DNA from: Bacillota bacterium
GTDB taxonomy: Bacteria; Bacillota; UBA994
DNA: 8,446 nt
Assembly: GCA_018725275.1 (NCBI GenBank)
Contig: QLUC01000071.1
Span: 1-8,446, forward strand
Direction: 5' to 3'
The position numbers were made by a program, and so were the translations under genes. The notes under the pieces are model-generated. The model made no database searches. It was given only the letters and a program-made list of their open reading frames with translations, and was not told the origin of the DNA. The first letter of the stretch is position 1. The number at the start of each line of letters is the position of its first letter. Positions 7,728 through 8,446 of this stretch are shown one piece after another.

Positions 7728-7986
7728 GTCGTGGCCCTTTCTGCACTACTTCAATAGCGCGCGTCAAGGCCTGTACGGTATCGGCACCAATCTGCATGTC
7801 GAGGCTACTCACCCTGGAGTAGACGGCCCCAATATCGGTCACGACATAGCGCGGCGGCAACTGATTTAAGGCCAGGGCGGCGATGTCGAGACGGCAGCGG
7901 GTGCAGGTACAGACGTCGGGGAAGAAGTGCAACACGTGCTCTAACTTTTCAAAGACGATGTCCTGGGTGATGTTTTTGAGCAACAC
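7702..7986 (-). CDS. ComFB-like zinc-binding protein, first gene of the operon
   Basis: This 94-residue protein matches the ComFB (late competence protein) family: LLKNITQDIVFEKLEHVL, then PDVCTCTRCRLDIAALALNQLPPRYVVTDIGAVYS, then MQIGADTVQALTRAIEVVQKGPRH. Cys26, Cys28 and Cys31 form the CxCxxC zinc-site segment. The family name comes from the Bacillus comF operon, where its role is unclear; cyanobacterial members have been reported as cyclic-di-GMP receptors. Its role here is not evident. GTG at 7986 is preferred because AGGTGG ends 7 bases upstream; TTG at 7983 and ATG at 8004 (no good ribosome binding site) are alternatives. The frame stays open up to 8247, but that extension is riboswitch and terminator RNA. 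It ends with TAA inside grdX, overlapping by 26 bases. Confidence 0.85.
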   Translation of the reverse strand: MLLKNITQDIVFEKLEHVLHFFPDVCTCTRCRLDIAALALNQLPPRYVVTDIGAVYSRVSSLDMQIGADTVQALTRAIEVVQKGPRHAAQHHPD

Positions 7987-8022
7987 ACAAAATCCACCTT
8001 TCATTCTTCGGACCGCTAGGCG

Positions 8023-8057
8023 AAAAAATGAACGGCAAAAATTGCCGCCCATTTCTC
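8023..8057 (-). terminator. Riboswitch-controlled intrinsic terminator
   Basis: On the minus strand CGGCAA (8047-8042) pairs with TTGCCG (8038-8033) around a TTT loop. The stem extends outward through two G-U pairs and G-C to AAAT (8054-8051) against ATTT (8029-8026). A run of six T (8028-8023) ends it, partly within the lower stem. It lies between the second glycine aptamer and the first gene. The lower 5' side (8055-8057) is also the 3' side of the aptamer P1 stem, so glycine binding should hinder the terminator. Confidence 0.75.
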
Positions 8058-8233
8058 TGTCTTTGTAACCTGAGAGATTTCGCAGCAATACAAGGCACTG
8101 CTTGCTCCTTCGGTGCAAAAAAACTGCTTTCCAGAGTGCCGTCGGCATAGCGGTCCTTTTGCCTGAAAGTTTAGCCCGACCTTGGCGAGGTAGAGGCTTG
8201 CTCCTTCGGCGCCCCGAGGGGTCTCTTCCGCTA
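8055..8233 (-). promoter_or_regulatory. Tandem glycine riboswitch (two aptamers)
   Basis: Two successive glycine aptamers precede the operon. Aptamer I (about 8233-8150) begins GCGGAAGAGAC, has the core GAAGGAGCAA (8198-8207) and ends CTTTCAGGCAAAAGGACCGC, with P1 GCGG/CCGC. Aptamer II (about 8137-8055) begins CTCTGGAAAGC, repeats the same core (8102-8111) and ends ATCTCTCAGG...CAAAGACAGAG, with P1 CTCTG/CAGAG. The short linker and both conserved cores are as in known tandem glycine riboswitches. These usually turn on glycine-use genes when glycine is abundant, fitting a glycine reductase operon. The terminator just downstream is the likely expression platform. Confidence 0.95.
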
Positions 8234-8255
8234 GCTTCATCCAGCAACTTTGTTA

Positions 8256-8267
8256 TTTATAGGTCAA
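8256..8267 (-). promoter_or_regulatory. Possible promoter elements upstream of the riboswitch
   Basis: The minus strand has TTGACC (8267-8262) directly followed by TATAAA (8261-8256). They resemble -35 and -10 boxes but cannot be used together because no spacer separates them. TATAAA as -10 would start transcription near 8249, just before the first aptamer, but its -35 region is weak. TTGACC as -35 would need a poor -10 near 8244-8239. The operon promoter should lie here; which bases are used is open. Confidence 0.3.
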
Positions 8268-8327
8268 GCATACCACGCCGGTTACGGGCACGCAAGCGAA
8301 TTTGCCGGGGCGAATGCGAAATTCTAG

Positions 8328-8410
8328 CGTCCTAGGTAGCGGCGTGACATGGCACGCCGACCCCCGCAACAACGTCCTAGGTAGCGGCGTGACATGGCAC
8401 GCCGACCCCC
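8328..8410. repeat. Two direct copies of a 38-base palindromic (REP-like) repeat
   Basis: Bases 8328-8365 and 8373-8410 are identical 38-mers, 45 bases apart start to start. Each begins CGTCCTAGGTAG, contains the 7-bp inverted repeat CGGCGTG-ACATGG-CACGCCG and ends ACCCCC. On RNA each copy would form a stable stem with a 6-base loop. No coding sequence is recognised in the surrounding 8268-8446. The form suggests a repetitive extragenic palindrome, possibly the end region of the preceding transcription unit; no T-run makes it an obvious terminator. Confidence 0.75.
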
Positions 8411-8446
8411 GGTCTCCCGGTCGTAACCATGATGTCCGCAACCCAA

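Noticed and set aside
8005..8247. N-terminal extension of the ComFB-like frame up to 8247
   Set aside because: The extension translates the glycine riboswitch and terminator; the ComFB similarity begins only after about 7986.
8296..8320. Inverted repeat GAATTT/AAATTC upstream of the promoter as an operator
   Set aside because: Only 6 bp with a 16-base loop of unremarkable sequence; too weak to call.
8253..8441. Minus-strand open frame with a repeated GSACHVTPLPRT peptide
   Set aside because: The peptide repeat is just the translation of the two DNA hairpin repeats; there is no ribosome binding site or family match.

Overview
The window is one minus-strand operon for Stickland-type reduction of glycine to acetyl phosphate by selenium-dependent glycine reductase. 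It suggests an anaerobic, amino-acid-fermenting member of the Firmicutes (Clostridia) with a GC-rich genome. The reasons are a near-complete grd gene set, two in-frame UGA selenocysteine codons at the positions known for GrdA and GrdB, a tandem glycine riboswitch, strong AGGAGG-type ribosome binding sites, and a ComFB-family gene. No rRNA or marker gene is present, so the genus cannot be named.

Layout, read 5'->3' on the minus strand (right to left). The first 200 bases (8446-8248) hold two direct copies of a hairpin-forming repeat and the probable promoter region. Next come a tandem glycine riboswitch (about 8233-8055) and an intrinsic terminator (8057-8023) as its expression platform. The genes follow: comFB-like zinc protein, grdX, trxB (thioredoxin reductase fused to a thioredoxin-like domain), trxA, grdE, grdA (Sec), grdB (Sec), a strong intercistronic hairpin, and one continuous frame joining grdC to grdD that runs off the left edge just before its expected C-terminus. 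No gene lies on the plus strand; the long plus-strand open frames are antisense shadows of the grd genes.

How the genes work together: protein B (GrdE plus the selenoprotein GrdB) binds glycine through the pyruvoyl group of GrdE and passes the carboxymethyl group to the selenocysteine of GrdA. Protein C (GrdC/GrdD, here one polypeptide) takes the acetyl group from GrdA and releases acetyl phosphate, which can yield ATP. TrxB and TrxA supply electrons to re-reduce GrdA. The riboswitch makes expression depend on glycine.

The most unusual points are the in-frame GrdC-GrdD fusion, a ComFB-type protein as first gene of a glycine-riboswitch operon, and a TrxB whose extra thioredoxin-like domain keeps only one cysteine of the CxxC pair and whose pyridine-nucleotide domain lacks the usual NADPH phosphate-binding arginines.
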